Positions 1 through 11,041 are shown, counted from the stretch's first letter. The stretch: 64,000 bases of DNA from Staphylococcus xylosus NJ (GCF_000338275.1 NZ_ANMR01000034.1:160353-224352), one strand, 5' to 3'. Program-made: numbers and translations. Notes: generated from the sequence alone by a model not told the origin.

Positions 1-442
1 TACACGCACACAATCTATCTTTAATTAATACCTCAATTCCCTAAAACATCTATTTTTTGCATACGAGATAAAGATTTAACTAAATGTAAGCGTTTAATAT
101 GTTTTAAATTTTAATTACACACTATATTAATTGTAAATTTATAGTAAAATATATTAGTAGCACTTTTACAAAAAATAAATAGGCAAAAAAGAACTAAAGC
201 AAATTATAATTATTTTTGCATAAATATCTAAACCCGTTTATTTTCAATTACAGTTTTAAACCATGCTATAATATGTGCTTTAGATTTAATAATTCAATAC
301 TACCTATACCATAATTTCAGAGTGTATTTTACAAAATCAGTCTTTCTACCTATGTATTAATAGTTGATATTTGAGATTGATATTTGTTAATATTTTACCT
401 TGTATAAAAATATAGAGAAAATTTAAAAAAAGAGGGAACATA
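1..442. other. AT-rich intergenic region upstream of the polymer transferase
   Basis: No convincing gene is visible in these 442 bases. The stretch is very AT-rich with no clear hairpin terminator. A cre-like half-palindrome (TGTAAGCGTTTAAT, 85-98) differs from the CcpA consensus at two positions and is too weak to call. The last bases carry the AGAGGGA ribosome-binding site of the next gene. Confidence 0.6.
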
Positions 443-2605
443 ATGAAGTCCATTTCAGTCATAGTGACTTATTACAACTCAGAAGATTATATCGAAAGAT
501 GTTTGAGTAGTCTTAAAAACCAAAGATTCCAAGATTTTGAACTCATTTTAGTTAATGATGGTTCAACTGACAATTCAAAAAAAATAGCGACAGAAACTGC
601 TAAAGATTGGGATATTCCCATTAAAGTAATAGATTTACCACAGAATACTGGCCATGCACATGCCAGAAATATTGGTCTTAAAGAAGTTGAATCGCCTTAC
701 TTTATTTTTATTGATTCAGATGATTATCTAGCTTCTTATGCTTTATCATTTTACATGAAAAAGTTGAATAGTTTCGATGCTTTAATTGCACCTATTCATT
801 CTTTCACTTTGGATATTCCTCAGTACGTTGATCAAAATTTAGTACGTACAGAATATTTAAATACAAAAACAAAATCAAACCAATTTTTACGTAAACAAAC
901 GGTTTGTAATATTATTTTCAAAACGGCAATCGCACGTGGGCATAATCTACAATTTAACGAAGACTTAAATATCTTTGTTGATTGGTCATTTATATTAGAA
1001 TTCATTAAATATGCTAACGACTTCGTGCGTATCAGCCGATTCCCTTTCTATATTAAAGGGGAAATCTATGATCCATTTTTAAAACCAGCATTATCTCAAC
1101 AAGACTTCGGCATTATATTTAATGATTATGTCTATAGTTTCTCAGATTCTGTTAAACGCGCACCACTAAAAGAAAACAAGGTATTCATTAAAAATAAAAT
1201 GAAAAACTTATTCAAACGTTCTTTTGAACCATCACTGAGAAAACTACCTGAACGTTACGAAAACAATAGTGAATTACTTCCAAAAGTGACGCGCGAATTA
1301 CTACCTACAATATTTAAAAATGAAAAACCATTATTTATGATTGAATCATTAATGCTTATGTTCAATAAACGCAATTTTGCTTTTAAAGTGAACCAATTTA
1401 GAAAGCAAGCACGTTTAGTTAAAAACATTGTTTTACGTAGAAAAAATAAACATCGTGCACTTTATCAATTAACTGATAGCGAAGATAAAGTGAAGAATAA
1501 CAGAATCGTATTCGAAGCCTTTGCCGGCAAAAACTATAGTGATAGTCCTAAATATATTTATGAATATATGATGAAGCATCACCCAAATTATGAATTTATA
1601 TGGGTCTTCAAGAATCCTTCGAAAGTTCAAATACCTGGGTCGGCTAAAAAAGTTAAAAAAGGGTCTAAAGCATATTATGAGGCTTATTCAACAGCTAAAT
1701 ATTGGGTAACTAACGCAAGACTACCTTTATATTTAAATAAAAAGCCTAACCAAGTTTATATTCAAAATTGGCATGGTACACCCTTGAAACGTCTGGCAAA
1801 TGATATGAAAGTGATTCGCATGCCTGGAACAACAACTGATAATTACAAACGTAATTTCAGAGAAGAAACAAGCCGTTGGGATTATCTTGTTTCACCTAAT
1901 GCTTATTCATCTAAAATATTTGAAACTGCTTTTTGGATGAATCCAGAACAAATTCTTGAAATTGGATACCCAAGAAATGACGTGTTGGTAAATCACGCAA
2001 ACGATAAAGCATATATTCAGCAAATTAAAGAAAACCTAAACTTACCTGCAGATAAGAAAGTTATTATGTACGCGCCAACGTGGAGAGACGATGAATTCGT
2101 CAAAAAAGGTAAATATCTATTCAACCTACAAATTGACTTAGATAACTTACAAGCGCAATTAGGCGATGAATATGTCGTATTACTAAGAATGCATTACCTT
2201 ATTTCTAACGCGTTAGATTTACGTGGTTATGAAGACTTTGCAATTGATGTATCAAACTATAGTGATATCTCTGAATTATATTTAATTTCAGATTGTCTAA
2301 TTACAGATTATTCATCTGTAATGTTTGATTACGGCGTGCTTAAAAGACCACAGTTCTTTTTTGCTTATGATTTAGATAAATATGGACAAGACTTACGTGG
2401 TTTCTATCTTGATTATCACAAAGATTTACCTGGTCCTATCCATCAAGATGCTTACCAGTTAACAGAACATCTAAAAAACTTAGATCAAGTAGCTATTGAT
2501 TATAAAGATAAAATTGATAAATTCTATAATGACTTCTGTTCATTAGAAAAAGGTAAAGGCTCTAAAGCAATTGCAGATTTAATTACAGGTAAAAAGTATA
2601 AATAA
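443..2605 (+). CDS. Bifunctional GT2 glycosyltransferase / CDP-glycerol glycerophosphotransferase
   Basis: A 720-residue two-domain enzyme of the teichoic-acid polymer type. Residues about 1-230 form a GT-A (family 2) domain, with an N-terminal SVIVTYYN strand, the nucleotide motif VNDGSTDN and the metal-binding DSDD. Residues about 350-715 form a CDP-glycerol:glycerophosphotransferase domain with WHGTPLKRL (about 443), YAPTWR (about 543) and TDYSSVMFDYG (about 622). It probably transfers sugar and glycerol-phosphate units onto a wall polymer at the inner face of the membrane; the exact polymer cannot be read from the sequence. AGAGGGA lies 6 nt before the ATG. It appears monocistronic, with a hairpin about 140 bp downstream. 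Confidence 0.85.
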   Translation: MKSISVIVTYYNSEDYIERCLSSLKNQRFQDFELILVNDGSTDNSKKIATETAKDWDIPIKVIDLPQNTGHAHARNIGLKEVESPYFIFIDSDDYLASYALSFYMKKLNSFDALIAPIHSFTLDIPQYVDQNLVRTEYLNTKTKSNQFLRKQTVCNIIFKTAIARGHNLQFNEDLNIFVDWSFILEFIKYANDFVRISRFPFYIKGEIYDPFLKPALSQQDFGIIFNDYVYSFSDSVKRAPLKENKVFIKNKMKNLFKRSFEPSLRKLPERYENNSELLPKVTRELLPTIFKNEKPLFMIESLMLMFNKRNFAFKVNQFRKQARLVKNIVLRRKNKHRALYQLTDSEDKVKNNRIVFEAFAGKNYSDSPKYIYEYMMKHHPNYEFIWVFKNPSKVQIPGSAKKVKKGSKAYYEAYSTAKYWVTNARLPLYLNKKPNQVYIQNWHGTPLKRLANDMKVIRMPGTTTDNYKRNFREETSRWDYLVSPNAYSSKIFETAFWMNPEQILEIGYPRNDVLVNHANDKAYIQQIKENLNLPADKKVIMYAPTWRDDEFVKKGKYLFNLQIDLDNLQAQLGDEYVVLLRMHYLISNALDLRGYEDFAIDVSNYSDISELYLISDCLITDYSSVMFDYGVLKRPQFFFAYDLDKYGQDLRGFYLDYHKDLPGPIHQDAYQLTEHLKNLDQVAIDYKDKIDKFYNDFCSLEKGKGSKAIADLITGKKYK

Positions 2606-2742
2606 TTTAGTTTTACCCTATTGTATTATAACAACCTAAATTTAATTACAGTCATTTCATTGAGACTTAATTACTAACAAGGCTAATAATAAAATAAACA
2701 GAGCTATACTAGTGCTTGTGCATAAGTCGCCTCTGAATAAAG

Positions 2743-2772
2743 AAAGAGTCCGTGCATTACGGGCTCTTTTTT
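2743..2772 (+). terminator. Rho-independent terminator
   Basis: AGAGTCCGT, a short loop, then ACGGGCTCT (one G-U pair) and six T. It lies 140 bp after the polymer transferase stop codon and would end its transcript. Confidence 0.75.
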
Positions 2773-2906
2773 GTATTTCAATTTTTTATTTTACGATAAA
2801 CTCTAAACATATAAAATCAGATTGTCTATCATTCATAAAACAGTATGTAATTAAAAAAAACCTAATTTATATAAAATTAGGCCATTATCTACTGCTAATA
2901 TAAAGA

Positions 2907-2943
2907 TTAAGGCTGAGACTATTAAAAGTTGTCTCAGCCTTAA
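2907..2943. terminator. Bidirectional terminator after betA
   Basis: A perfect stem, TTAAGGCTGAGAC paired with GTCTCAGCCTTAA around an 11-nt loop. It sits 30 bp beyond the betA stop codon. The GGCTGRGAC arm recurs in other terminators of this window (11103, related at 61780). Confidence 0.7.
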
Positions 2944-2974
2944 GATTATCTATATTAAACTAAAAATCTAGTGT

Positions 2975-4657
2975 TTACTTAACTGTACCGGCGTCTTTAT
3001 CATGTACACCATGACGATAAAAATCAATGTATTCTGGTTCTAATGGTTTCTTACCACGAATGATATCAGAAGCTTTTTCTGCCATCATTAGTACTGGAGA
3101 ATGGATATTACCATTTGTTGTACGTGGCATTACCGAAGCATCCACCACTCGTAAATTCTCCATACCATGAACCTTGAATGTTTCTGGATCTACAACAGAC
3201 ATTTCATCTGAAGCAGGACCCATTCTACAACTACATGATGGATGTAGAGCAGTTTCACCATCACGTTTTACCCACTCTATAATCTCTTCATCTGTTTGTA
3301 CTTCAGGCCCAGGTGAAATTTCTCCACCATTGAAAGGATCTAATGCTTTTTGTTTCAAGATATTTCTAGCTACTTTAATAGCTTCAACCCACTCGCGCTT
3401 ATCTTCTTCAGTAGATAAGTAGTTGAATACAAATTCAGGTTTTTCAAATGGGTCTTTTGATTTAATCTTCAAGTGACCACGAGAATTTGAGTACATAGGT
3501 CCAACGTGCACTTGGTATCCATGCGCAGCTGGCGCTTTTGTACCATCGTATCTTACTGCGATTGGCAAGAAGTGGAACATTAAGTTTGGATAATCTACTT
3601 CATCATTAGAGCGAACGAATCCGCCACCTTCAAAGTGATTTGATGCTGCTGCACCTTTACGCCCTAAGATCCATTGTAAACCAATAAATGGCATCTTCAA
3701 TTTATTTAAACTTGGTTGCATTGATACTGGCTGTTTACATGCATGTTGCACGTAAACTTCTAAATGATCTTCAAAGTTTTCACCAACACCTGGTAAGTGA
3801 ATACGAGGTTCAATGCCTAATGAACGTAAGTGTTCAGAATCACCTATTCCTGATAATTGTAATAATTGTGGTGAGTTAATTGCACCACCGGATAAGATAA
3901 CTTCTTTCGCATTTACTGTATGCTCTTTACCATTTTTCTTGAATGTTACCCCTGTAACTTTATTACCTTCAAAGTTTAATTTAGTAACAAAGGCACGTGT
4001 TTGTACTTCTAAGTTTTTACGTTTCATCGCTGGATGTAAATACGCTCTGGAAGCCGATACACGACGTCCATTATGCACTTGGCTGTCAAATGGTCCAAAA
4101 CCTTCTTGACGGAAACCATTTACATCTGGAGTTTTATTATAACCTGCCTCTACGCCTGCATCAAAAAATGCTTGGAATAATGGGTTATCAGCAGGACCAC
4201 GTCTTAACTTGATTGGTCCATGATGTCCGCGGTAAGGATCATCTTTAGTAGAACCAAATGTTGTTTCTAGTCGTTTGAAATACGGTAAACAATGTGCGAA
4301 ATCCCATGAATCCATACCTTCAGGTTTAGCCCATTTTTCATAATCCATCGGGTTACCTCTTTGGTAAATCATACCGTTAATTGAACTTGAACCTCCTAAA
4401 ACTTTACCACGTGCATGACCAACTTTACGGCCGCCCATATGTGGTTCTGGCGTCGTTTCATAAATCCAATCATATAATTTATTTCCAGCAGGGTACATTA
4501 AAGCTGCTGGCATTTGTATTAATAAGTCCCATGGATAATCACTACGTCCCGCTTCTAATACAAGTACATTATTTGATACGTCCTCACTTAAACGGCCACC
4601 TAGTACTGAACCGGCGCTACCGCCCCCTATGATGATATAATCATATGATTCTTTCAT
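2975..4657 (-). CDS. betA: Choline dehydrogenase (GMC oxidoreductase)
   Basis: A 560-residue FAD enzyme of the glucose-methanol-choline family that oxidises choline to betaine aldehyde (and can carry the aldehyde further), at the membrane. Seen: N-terminal Rossmann motif [20 protein letters not shown], then the GMC signature [13 protein letters not shown] (about 85-97) and the second signature [17 protein letters not shown] (about 255-271). The C-terminal active-site region has HPSCSCRMG and [11 protein letters not shown]. Length fits the family. AGGAGG precedes the ATG. It lies 59 bp after betB on the same strand, so the two are probably one transcript (cudB of the S. xylosus cud locus). Confidence 0.93.
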   Translation of the reverse strand: MKESYDYIIIGGGSAGSVLGGRLSEDVSNNVLVLEAGRSDYPWDLLIQMPAALMYPAGNKLYDWIYETTPEPHMGGRKVGHARGKVLGGSSSINGMIYQRGNPMDYEKWAKPEGMDSWDFAHCLPYFKRLETTFGSTKDDPYRGHHGPIKLRRGPADNPLFQAFFDAGVEAGYNKTPDVNGFRQEGFGPFDSQVHNGRRVSASRAYLHPAMKRKNLEVQTRAFVTKLNFEGNKVTGVTFKKNGKEHTVNAKEVILSGGAINSPQLLQLSGIGDSEHLRSLGIEPRIHLPGVGENFEDHLEVYVQHACKQPVSMQPSLNKLKMPFIGLQWILGRKGAAASNHFEGGGFVRSNDEVDYPNLMFHFLPIAVRYDGTKAPAAHGYQVHVGPMYSNSRGHLKIKSKDPFEKPEFVFNYLSTEEDKREWVEAIKVARNILKQKALDPFNGGEISPGPEVQTDEEIIEWVKRDGETALHPSCSCRMGPASDEMSVVDPETFKVHGMENLRVVDASVMPRTTNGNIHSPVLMMAEKASDIIRGKKPLEPEYIDFYRHGVHDKDAGTVK

Positions 4658-4716
4658 TGTTATACTGCCTCCTGAATTTATTAAATGTTATTTAGCCTTC
4701 TTTATTTGTAATTTAG

Positions 4717-6210
4717 TTATGCTTTACCGAACCAATTGACTGGCTCTGGATTTGTATTACGTAAAATATGTTTTTCTTCTTGATATTCAGCTAACCCTGC
4801 TTTACCAAGCTCTCTACCAATACCTGATTGTTTATATCCACCCCATGGTGCTTGTGCAAAATATGGATGGAAATCGTTAATCCAAACGGTACCCATTTTC
4901 AATTTATTTGCTACACGTTCTGCTTTTCCAACATCATTTGTAAACACGCCACCTGCTAATCCGTAAATTGAATCGTTAGCAAGTTCGATTGCTTCTGCTT
5001 CAGTTGTGAAACTTTCAATCGTTACAACAGGTCCAAACACTTCTTCTTGTACAATACGCATTGACGTATCACAATCCGTAATAACTGTTGGTTCAAAGAA
5101 GAAACCGTTTTGTAAATCTTCACGTTCAGGGCGTTTACCGCCAATTGCAATCGTTGCATTCTCAGATTTAGCAACTTCCATATAGTTTTCAATTTTTTCA
5201 CGGTGTTCTGCTGAGATGACTGGTCCCATTTCTGTATCTTCGTCAAAACCATTACCTAATTTAATATTTTTTATTCTTTTTATAAGTGCTGCTTCAAATT
5301 TTTCTTTAATATCCTTATGCACAATAATTCTCGCGCCTGCAGAACAAACTTGACCTGCATGGAAAAATCCACCATTCAACGCTTGATCTACTGCTAAATC
5401 AAAATCAGCATCATCAAATATAATATTTGGATTTTTACCGCCTAATTCTAAAGCAATATTTGTTACATGATCTGCCGCATTTTTCATAATATGTTTACCT
5501 GTTTGAATACCGCCAGTAAATGATACTAGGTCCACTTCTTTATGTGATGATAAGGGCTCACCTACTTCTGAACCTTTACCTAGTACAAGGTTAATCACAC
5601 CTTGTGGAAAACCTACTTCTTCCATCAATTCAAATACACGAATAGTTGTTAACGGAGTAATTTCACTCGGCTTCATGACTAATGAACATCCTGAAGCTAA
5701 TGCAGGTGCTATTTTCCAAGATGCTTGAAGTAAAGGATAATTCCACGGTGTGATTTGTGTAACAACACCAATTGGTTCTTTGATAACTTTACTCTCTGTA
5801 TTTGGAATTGGTGAATCTATAATTTCACCACCATCTTTGTCTGCGAGTCCAGCAAAGAAATTAAATACATTAGCAATATCGTCCATGTCAGCATAAGATT
5901 CTTCTAACGTCTTACCAGTGTCTAATGTTTCAAGTTTAGCTAATTCTTCACGATGCTTAACGATTAAGTCAGAGATTGCTCTTACTTTCTTACCGCGAGT
6001 TTCACTTGTTTCGTTAGCCCATTCGCCATCTTCAAAAGCGCGTCTAGCTGCCAATATTGCACGCTCGCTATCATCGGCTGTTCCTTCTGCAACTTCAAAA
6101 ATCACTTCTTGATTAAATGGATTAATAATTTTTCTTGTTTCTTTATTTGAGCTTTCAACCCACTCACCATCAATAAATTGACGGCGAGATAAATTTTTTA
6201 CAAGTTCCAT
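4717..6210 (-). CDS. betB: Betaine-aldehyde dehydrogenase
   Basis: A 497-residue NAD(P)-dependent aldehyde dehydrogenase that converts betaine aldehyde to the osmoprotectant glycine betaine. Family features seen: ITPWNYPLLQASWKIAPAL in the cofactor domain, SFTGGIQTGK, catalytic glutamate in LELGGKNPNI, and catalytic cysteine in FFHAGQVCSAGAR. CGGAGG stands ahead of the ATG. It leads the betB-betA transcript and is divergent from cudC with 199 bp between, where CudC control would act. Substrate is assigned from the betA/cudC/cudT context. It corresponds to cudA of S. xylosus. Confidence 0.92.
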   Translation of the reverse strand: MELVKNLSRRQFIDGEWVESSNKETRKIINPFNQEVIFEVAEGTADDSERAILAARRAFEDGEWANETSETRGKKVRAISDLIVKHREELAKLETLDTGKTLEESYADMDDIANVFNFFAGLADKDGGEIIDSPIPNTESKVIKEPIGVVTQITPWNYPLLQASWKIAPALASGCSLVMKPSEITPLTTIRVFELMEEVGFPQGVINLVLGKGSEVGEPLSSHKEVDLVSFTGGIQTGKHIMKNAADHVTNIALELGGKNPNIIFDDADFDLAVDQALNGGFFHAGQVCSAGARIIVHKDIKEKFEAALIKRIKNIKLGNGFDEDTEMGPVISAEHREKIENYMEVAKSENATIAIGGKRPEREDLQNGFFFEPTVITDCDTSMRIVQEEVFGPVVTIESFTTEAEAIELANDSIYGLAGGVFTNDVGKAERVANKLKMGTVWINDFHPYFAQAPWGGYKQSGIGRELGKAGLAEYQEEKHILRNTNPEPVNWFGKA

Positions 6211-6409
6211 TAAAATTACCTCCGTTAAGTTTGTTAAATTTTTATTTAACGAATTTTATAGAGTTTATGTTAGCATAGTAATTGAAAGGGTGTCAAACGA
6301 GTTCAAATATTACACACTCATTTTCAATTATTATCTAGTATCTATATTACTTAGATGAATTGTCTTTCCTTAATTTGAACTTAAAATTTTTTAATCGGAG
6401 GTGTACATA

Positions 6410-6970
6410 TTGGTACATTCTAACAACCCTGAAAATCAATTAGACGAAGCCAAAGATATTGTTATCAATGCCATTGGTGAGACCATGGATTTATACGGTA
6501 TCAATAGAAGCGTTGGAAATTTATTTGGTACTATGCTTTTCGAAGATAGTATGACGTTGGACGCAATGCGCGAACAGTTACAAATGAGTAAGCCGAGTAT
6601 GAGTGCTGGCGTTAAAAGGCTCCAAGAATTTGATATCGTAAAACAACAATTCACTCGTGGAAGTAGAAAACAGCATTTCATAGCCGAAAAAGATTTCTTT
6701 AATTTCTTCAGAAATTTCTTCACTCGAAAATGGAGAAGAGAAATTGTCATTAACGCTGAAGCTGTCCATGATTCAGTTGCAATTTTAGATAAAATCATTA
6801 ATGATAAAAACGTTGATGCGGCTACTAAGAGTGAAGCAGTTGAAACTAAACAGCAACTCGTTGATACATTGCCTTATTATGAATGGTTAGATCAATTAAG
6901 TGATGCGCTTGAAAGTGGCGAAATCTTCAAATACTTCCCCATACCAGAAGAAACGCACAGAGAAGAATAA
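6410..6970 (+). CDS. cudC: CudC/GbsR-type choline-responsive regulator
   Basis: A MarR-like winged-helix protein of the GbsR/CudC family that represses choline uptake and oxidation genes when choline is absent. Helix-turn-helix around residues 45-75 (MTLDAMREQLQMSKPSMSAG), followed by a basic wing and a helical C-terminal half. I place the start at TTG 6410: GGAGGTG (6396-6402) is the ribosome-binding site and the in-frame GTG at 6401 lies inside it. This gives 186 residues. It is divergent from betB and convergent with cudT. GTTCAAAT (6301-6308) and its inverse ATTTGAAC (6373-6380) lie in the betB-cudC spacer as possible operator half-sites. Confidence 0.88.
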   Translation: MVHSNNPENQLDEAKDIVINAIGETMDLYGINRSVGNLFGTMLFEDSMTLDAMREQLQMSKPSMSAGVKRLQEFDIVKQQFTRGSRKQHFIAEKDFFNFFRNFFTRKWRREIVINAEAVHDSVAILDKIINDKNVDAATKSEAVETKQQLVDTLPYYEWLDQLSDALESGEIFKYFPIPEETHREE

Positions 6971-7105
6971 GTTTTCAAATTTATAAGAATAAAGGTCACA
7001 TTACTTATTCTGTTAATGATTCACCTTCATTTTTGTCTTATATACTTAATTTAACCCTATTCGATAATATGTGGCGTTGCATTCTCATTTAATTAATAAA
7101 ATTAT

Positions 7106-7141
7106 AAAAATAGCTGCCGACATGCTGTCGGCAGCTATTTT
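7106..7141. terminator. Bidirectional terminator between cudC and cudT
   Basis: AAAAATAGCTGCCGACA and TGTCGGCAGCTATTTT form a near-perfect long hairpin flanked by A and T runs, serving both convergent genes. Confidence 0.88.
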
Positions 7142-7146
7142 GCACT

Positions 7147-8769
7147 TTATAGATTGTCGTCTTCTTTTTTCTCTCTCACTTGCGTAATTCTTAATGAACG
7201 GCGTTCTACTTCTCTATATTTATCAGCACGGTGCTCCAGTTTGAGTCGATCTTCAGACAATGTCCTTAAGAAGGAAATCATCATCATTACAAACACAACA
7301 AGTACTGGCACACTTGCTAATACGGAAGCTGTTTTCAATACATCTAATGCACGTTCACCACCTACTAACATTAGCGCAAATGGTAACAAGCACAAAGCAA
7401 ATGCCCAATATAAGCGATTTGCTTTTAATGGCTCACCAATCACTTTTTTCTGTGATGCTGCAGCTAAAATGTAGGAACCAGAGTCAAATGTTGTTGCTAA
7501 GAATAAGATTGCTGAAACCAAGAATAGCACGATAACCAAGTTTGGAAACGGTAAATGATGTAGTACTTCAATAATTGTTGCTTCAGTAGTATGCGTATTT
7601 AAGAATTCAATTACATTAAATTGACCACTTATTTGTAAATATACTGCATAGTTTCCAAAGATACCAAAGAATAACATACAGCCTAATGTTCCATATACTA
7701 GCGTACCTAAAACAAGTTCTTTTAGTGTACGACCTTTTGATATACGTGCAATAAACAATCCAATAAATGGTGCATAAACTATCCACCATGCCCAATAAAA
7801 TATTGTCCATTTTTGAGGGAACATTGTTTCTTCACGTCCCCCTATACCACCAAACGGTTCAATCCATGTAGCCATTTGGAAAAAGTTTTTAAACATATTA
7901 CCCATACTAGTGATTGTTGTTTCCATTATAAATACGGTCGGACCTACAACTAATACAAATCCGAGTAATATAAATGACAATATTACGTTTCCATCACTTA
8001 AAACTTTAATACCTTTTTTCAACCCTGAATATGAACTATAAGCAAATATTGCTGTAATAACTAACAAAATAATGCTCTTCATGAGCATATTATCTCCATC
8101 TATGCCTGTAAGACGCTCTATTCCTGCTGTAATCATCGGCACACCTAATGCTAATGATGTAGCTGCTCCGCCCAACAAACCAAAAATGAAGACAATATCA
8201 ACTATTTTTCCGACAATACCATCTGTTTGTCCTTTTAATATAGGACGTAATGTCTGACTAATTTTATAAACTGGTTTATTTTTCACAAATACAAGATAAC
8301 CAATACAAAGCGCCGGTAATACAAAGGTTGCCCATGCAATTGGCCCCCAGTGGAACATACCATACATAGTTGCATAATTAAGCGCACTATCTGTCATCCC
8401 TTTACCACCATGTGGAGGATCTTGATAATAAAATGCCCATTCAATGATACCCCAGTATAAAATATCAGAAGCAATACCAGCACAAAACAGCATTGCAGCC
8501 CAACTAAAATTATTGAACTCAGGTTTATCTGTTGCTTTACCTAGAGTTACGTTTCCATATTTACCAAAAGCTATGTATAATACGAAAATCAATGTTGCTA
8601 AGCCAATTAGTAAATATATAGAACCTATTGAACTAGAAACAGCATCGTTCATTTTAGTAATAATATCTTGACTTGCTTTTGGAAAGACCATCATAGGAAT
8701 TACTGCAATAAGTAAAATTATCGATGATCCTATAAAGGTCGTCCAATCCATGACTTTATTCTTTTCCAT
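7147..8769 (-). CDS. cudT: BCCT-family choline transporter
   Basis: A 540-residue betaine/choline/carnitine transporter with about 12 hydrophobic helices. The BCCT signature is visible from about residue 319 (WTIFYWAWWIVYAPFIGLF, followed by IARISKGRT), and FLATTFDSGSYILA lies in a late helix. A charged C-terminal tail (about residues 505-540) is typical of osmosensing BCCT carriers. Assigned to choline because it closes the cud locus: uptake here feeds BetA/BetB. GGGGTG lies before the ATG. It faces cudC tail to tail across a shared terminator, so it is transcribed separately from betBA. Confidence 0.88.
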   Translation of the reverse strand: MEKNKVMDWTTFIGSSIILLIAVIPMMVFPKASQDIITKMNDAVSSSIGSIYLLIGLATLIFVLYIAFGKYGNVTLGKATDKPEFNNFSWAAMLFCAGIASDILYWGIIEWAFYYQDPPHGGKGMTDSALNYATMYGMFHWGPIAWATFVLPALCIGYLVFVKNKPVYKISQTLRPILKGQTDGIVGKIVDIVFIFGLLGGAATSLALGVPMITAGIERLTGIDGDNMLMKSIILLVITAIFAYSSYSGLKKGIKVLSDGNVILSFILLGFVLVVGPTVFIMETTITSMGNMFKNFFQMATWIEPFGGIGGREETMFPQKWTIFYWAWWIVYAPFIGLFIARISKGRTLKELVLGTLVYGTLGCMLFFGIFGNYAVYLQISGQFNVIEFLNTHTTEATIIEVLHHLPFPNLVIVLFLVSAILFLATTFDSGSYILAAASQKKVIGEPLKANRLYWAFALCLLPFALMLVGGERALDVLKTASVLASVPVLVVFVMMMISFLRTLSEDRLKLEHRADKYREVERRSLRITQVREKKEDDNL

Positions 8770-9298
8770 TTTTGAACACCCCTGAATTTAGTTTTCTTAA
8801 CTATGTATAAGTTGCTAAAATAAATAAATGTTAGCAAAACAAAATATTAATTCACAAACATGAGCCTAACGAACTTTAAATAATAATGCAAATTACATTC
8901 AAAAATACCTCCACCAAAATATGAATAATTATATAAAACAAACATTTGTCCATCATATAAAAATCGCCACAATCACAGTGTTAAGTTTAAATTTAACGTA
9001 ATTAATGAATCTTACAATTTTACTATTTGGATATTTATACTATATTAATGCATAAATATTTGTTTTACTTTTTTTGTTTGAATTCAAAAAAACAGAATTA
9101 ATTATTATAAAAAAATTAAATTCTTAATACCTAAAAAAGTATAAAATCAATATTTTTTAATTAGATAAAATGAATGCCATTATTGGCAATCATTTGCAAA
9201 ATTTTAATGTTTTAATTCTCTTAACTCACTTTTTCGCTCAAATATTCTATAATAAGATAAGAAACTTTTGAGTCAAATAAAATAAAGGAGTACTGCAA
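8770..9298. other. AT-rich intergenic region with a near-palindrome
   Basis: No gene is seen in these 529 bases. The stretch holds the promoters of cudT (leftward) and the methyltransferase (rightward). An 18-bp near-palindrome, GTTAAGTTTAAATTTAAC (8980-8997), could be a binding site but matches no site I can name. Confidence 0.5.
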
Positions 9299-10015
9299 AT
9301 GGGAAAATCACAAATTGTTAATTACTGGGATAAACGAGCTGGCTCTTTTGGCGAAAATAAACAAGCAGAATTAGAGAGTAAGCATGCATTAACCTGGATT
9401 GATGAAATCAATCAAATTGCTCCTATACATAAAGGGATGAAAATATTAGATATCGGTACTGGTGCTGGATTTTTAGCAATCTTATGCACTCAACACGGAG
9501 GAACAGTTACTGGTATAGATCTTTCACCAGAAATGATAGAACATGCTAAAGCAAATGCACAACACTTCAAACAAAATCTAGATTTCAGGATTATGGACGC
9601 TGAAAATCTAGACTTTGAAGATGAAACATTTGATATTGTTATCTCAAGAAATGTAACTTGGCTCCTACCAAATACAAATGCTGCTTATAAAGAGTGGTTA
9701 CGCGTATTAAAACCACAGGGTAAGCTGATAAATATTGATGCTGATTATGGTAAAGATTCATTTGAATCCTATAAATCGATTGGGTCAAATCATGCTCATG
9801 ACACACTTGATAAAGATATGCTAGCAGAAAGCGAAGCTATTAAGCAGAGTATCCCAATTAATCATCACCCCCGACCACAATATGATATTCAAATACTTAA
9901 AGCATTAGGCTTTAATCATATACATCTTGATGAAGGCGTATATCATCGTATTTATAATGAGAAGGACGCTTTCTATAACCCAACACCTATATTTTTGATA
10001 TCCGTTACAAAATAG
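9299..10015 (+). CDS. Class I SAM-dependent methyltransferase
   Basis: A 238-residue methyltransferase of the Methyltransf_11/25 type. Motif I is ILDIGTGAGFLAILC (about 50-64); an acidic residue after the second strand is in VTGIDLSPEMIEHA; motif IV region is FDIVISRNVTWLL; post-motif RVLKPQGKLINID is also present. The substrate is unknown; similar proteins act on small molecules or are annotated only by fold. AAAGGAG lies 8 nt before the ATG. It stands alone between divergent cudT and the aldolase gene, with no clear terminator before the latter. Confidence 0.8.
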   Translation: MGKSQIVNYWDKRAGSFGENKQAELESKHALTWIDEINQIAPIHKGMKILDIGTGAGFLAILCTQHGGTVTGIDLSPEMIEHAKANAQHFKQNLDFRIMDAENLDFEDETFDIVISRNVTWLLPNTNAAYKEWLRVLKPQGKLINIDADYGKDSFESYKSIGSNHAHDTLDKDMLAESEAIKQSIPINHHPRPQYDIQILKALGFNHIHLDEGVYHRIYNEKDAFYNPTPIFLISVTK

Positions 10016-10150
10016 ATACAATTATTATTACGTATTTTTTATAATAGATAGAATTTTTATTATATTCTGTTATACAAGGTGCCTACAACTTGCGTTTCAG
10101 ACAGTTTTTTATCATACTATTAATTGAATAAAGTAAAAGGAGTGGTAAGA

Positions 10151-11041
10151 ATGAATAAAGAACAATTTGACAAAGTAAAAAATGGTAAAGGATTCATTGC
10201 AGCATTAGACCAAAGTGGTGGTAGTACACCTAAAGCGCTAAGCGACTATGGTGTTACTGAAGATCAATACAATAGTGAAGATGAAATGTTCAAACTCGTT
10301 CATGACATGCGTACACGTATTGTTTCATCACCTTCATTTAGCTCTGATAAAATTGTTGGTGCAATCCTTTTCGAACAAACAATGGATCGTGAAGTAGAAG
10401 GTAAACATACTGGTGACTACCTTGCAGATAAAGGTATCGTACCATTCTTAAAAATAGATAAAGGTTTAGATGAACAAAAAGATGGCGTTCAATTGATGAA
10501 ACCAATGCCTGAATTAGACGATTTATTAAGCCGTGCAAACGAACATAAAATTTTTGGAACTAAAATGCGTTCTAATATCTTAGAACTTAATAAAGATGGT
10601 ATTGATTTAGTAGTTAAACAACAATTTGAAGTAGCTAAACAAATCATTGCTGCAGGTTTAGTTCCTATTATTGAACCTGAAGTTAATATTAATGCTGAAA
10701 ACAAAGAAGAAATCGAAGCTTACTTAACTGATTCTATATTAGAAGAATTAAATAAATTAACTGATGATCAATTAGTAATGCTTAAAGTAACTATCCCTAC
10801 TAAAGCAGACCAATATCAATCACTAATTAATCATCCAAACGTTGTTCGCGTCGTTGCGTTATCTGGTGGTTATAGCAGAGAACATGCTAATGAAGTACTT
10901 AAACAAAATAAAGACTTAATCGCAAGTTTCTCTCGTGCACTTATCAATGATTTAAATGTAAACCAATCAGATGAAGAATTCGATAGAATTTTAGGCGAAA
11001 CAGTTGAATCTATCTATGATGCTTCTGTTAATAAAAACTAA
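10151..11041 (+). CDS. fda: Class I fructose-bisphosphate aldolase
   Basis: A 296-residue metal-independent aldolase that cleaves fructose-1,6-bisphosphate in glycolysis and gluconeogenesis in the cytosol. It shows the bacterial class I signature [21 protein letters not shown] near the N-terminus, [10 protein letters not shown], and the candidate Schiff-base lysine in [13 protein letters not shown]. The start is ATG 10151, preceded by AAGGAGTGG; an in-frame TTG 27 nt upstream has no ribosome-binding site. The resulting length equals that of the S. aureus enzyme. It ends in a strong terminator. Confidence 0.93.
   Translation: MNKEQFDKVKNGKGFIAALDQSGGSTPKALSDYGVTEDQYNSEDEMFKLVHDMRTRIVSSPSFSSDKIVGAILFEQTMDREVEGKHTGDYLADKGIVPFLKIDKGLDEQKDGVQLMKPMPELDDLLSRANEHKIFGTKMRSNILELNKDGIDLVVKQQFEVAKQIIAAGLVPIIEPEVNINAENKEEIEAYLTDSILEELNKLTDDQLVMLKVTIPTKADQYQSLINHPNVVRVVALSGGYSREHANEVLKQNKDLIASFSRALINDLNVNQSDEEFDRILGETVESIYDASVNKN

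Noticed and set aside
85..98. cre-like TGTAAGCGTTTAAT
   Set aside because: Two mismatches at conserved positions and no gene start nearby.
2712..2903. 63-codon rightward open frame after the polymer transferase
   Set aside because: It runs through a terminator hairpin, has no ribosome-binding site and has low-complexity AT-rich codons.
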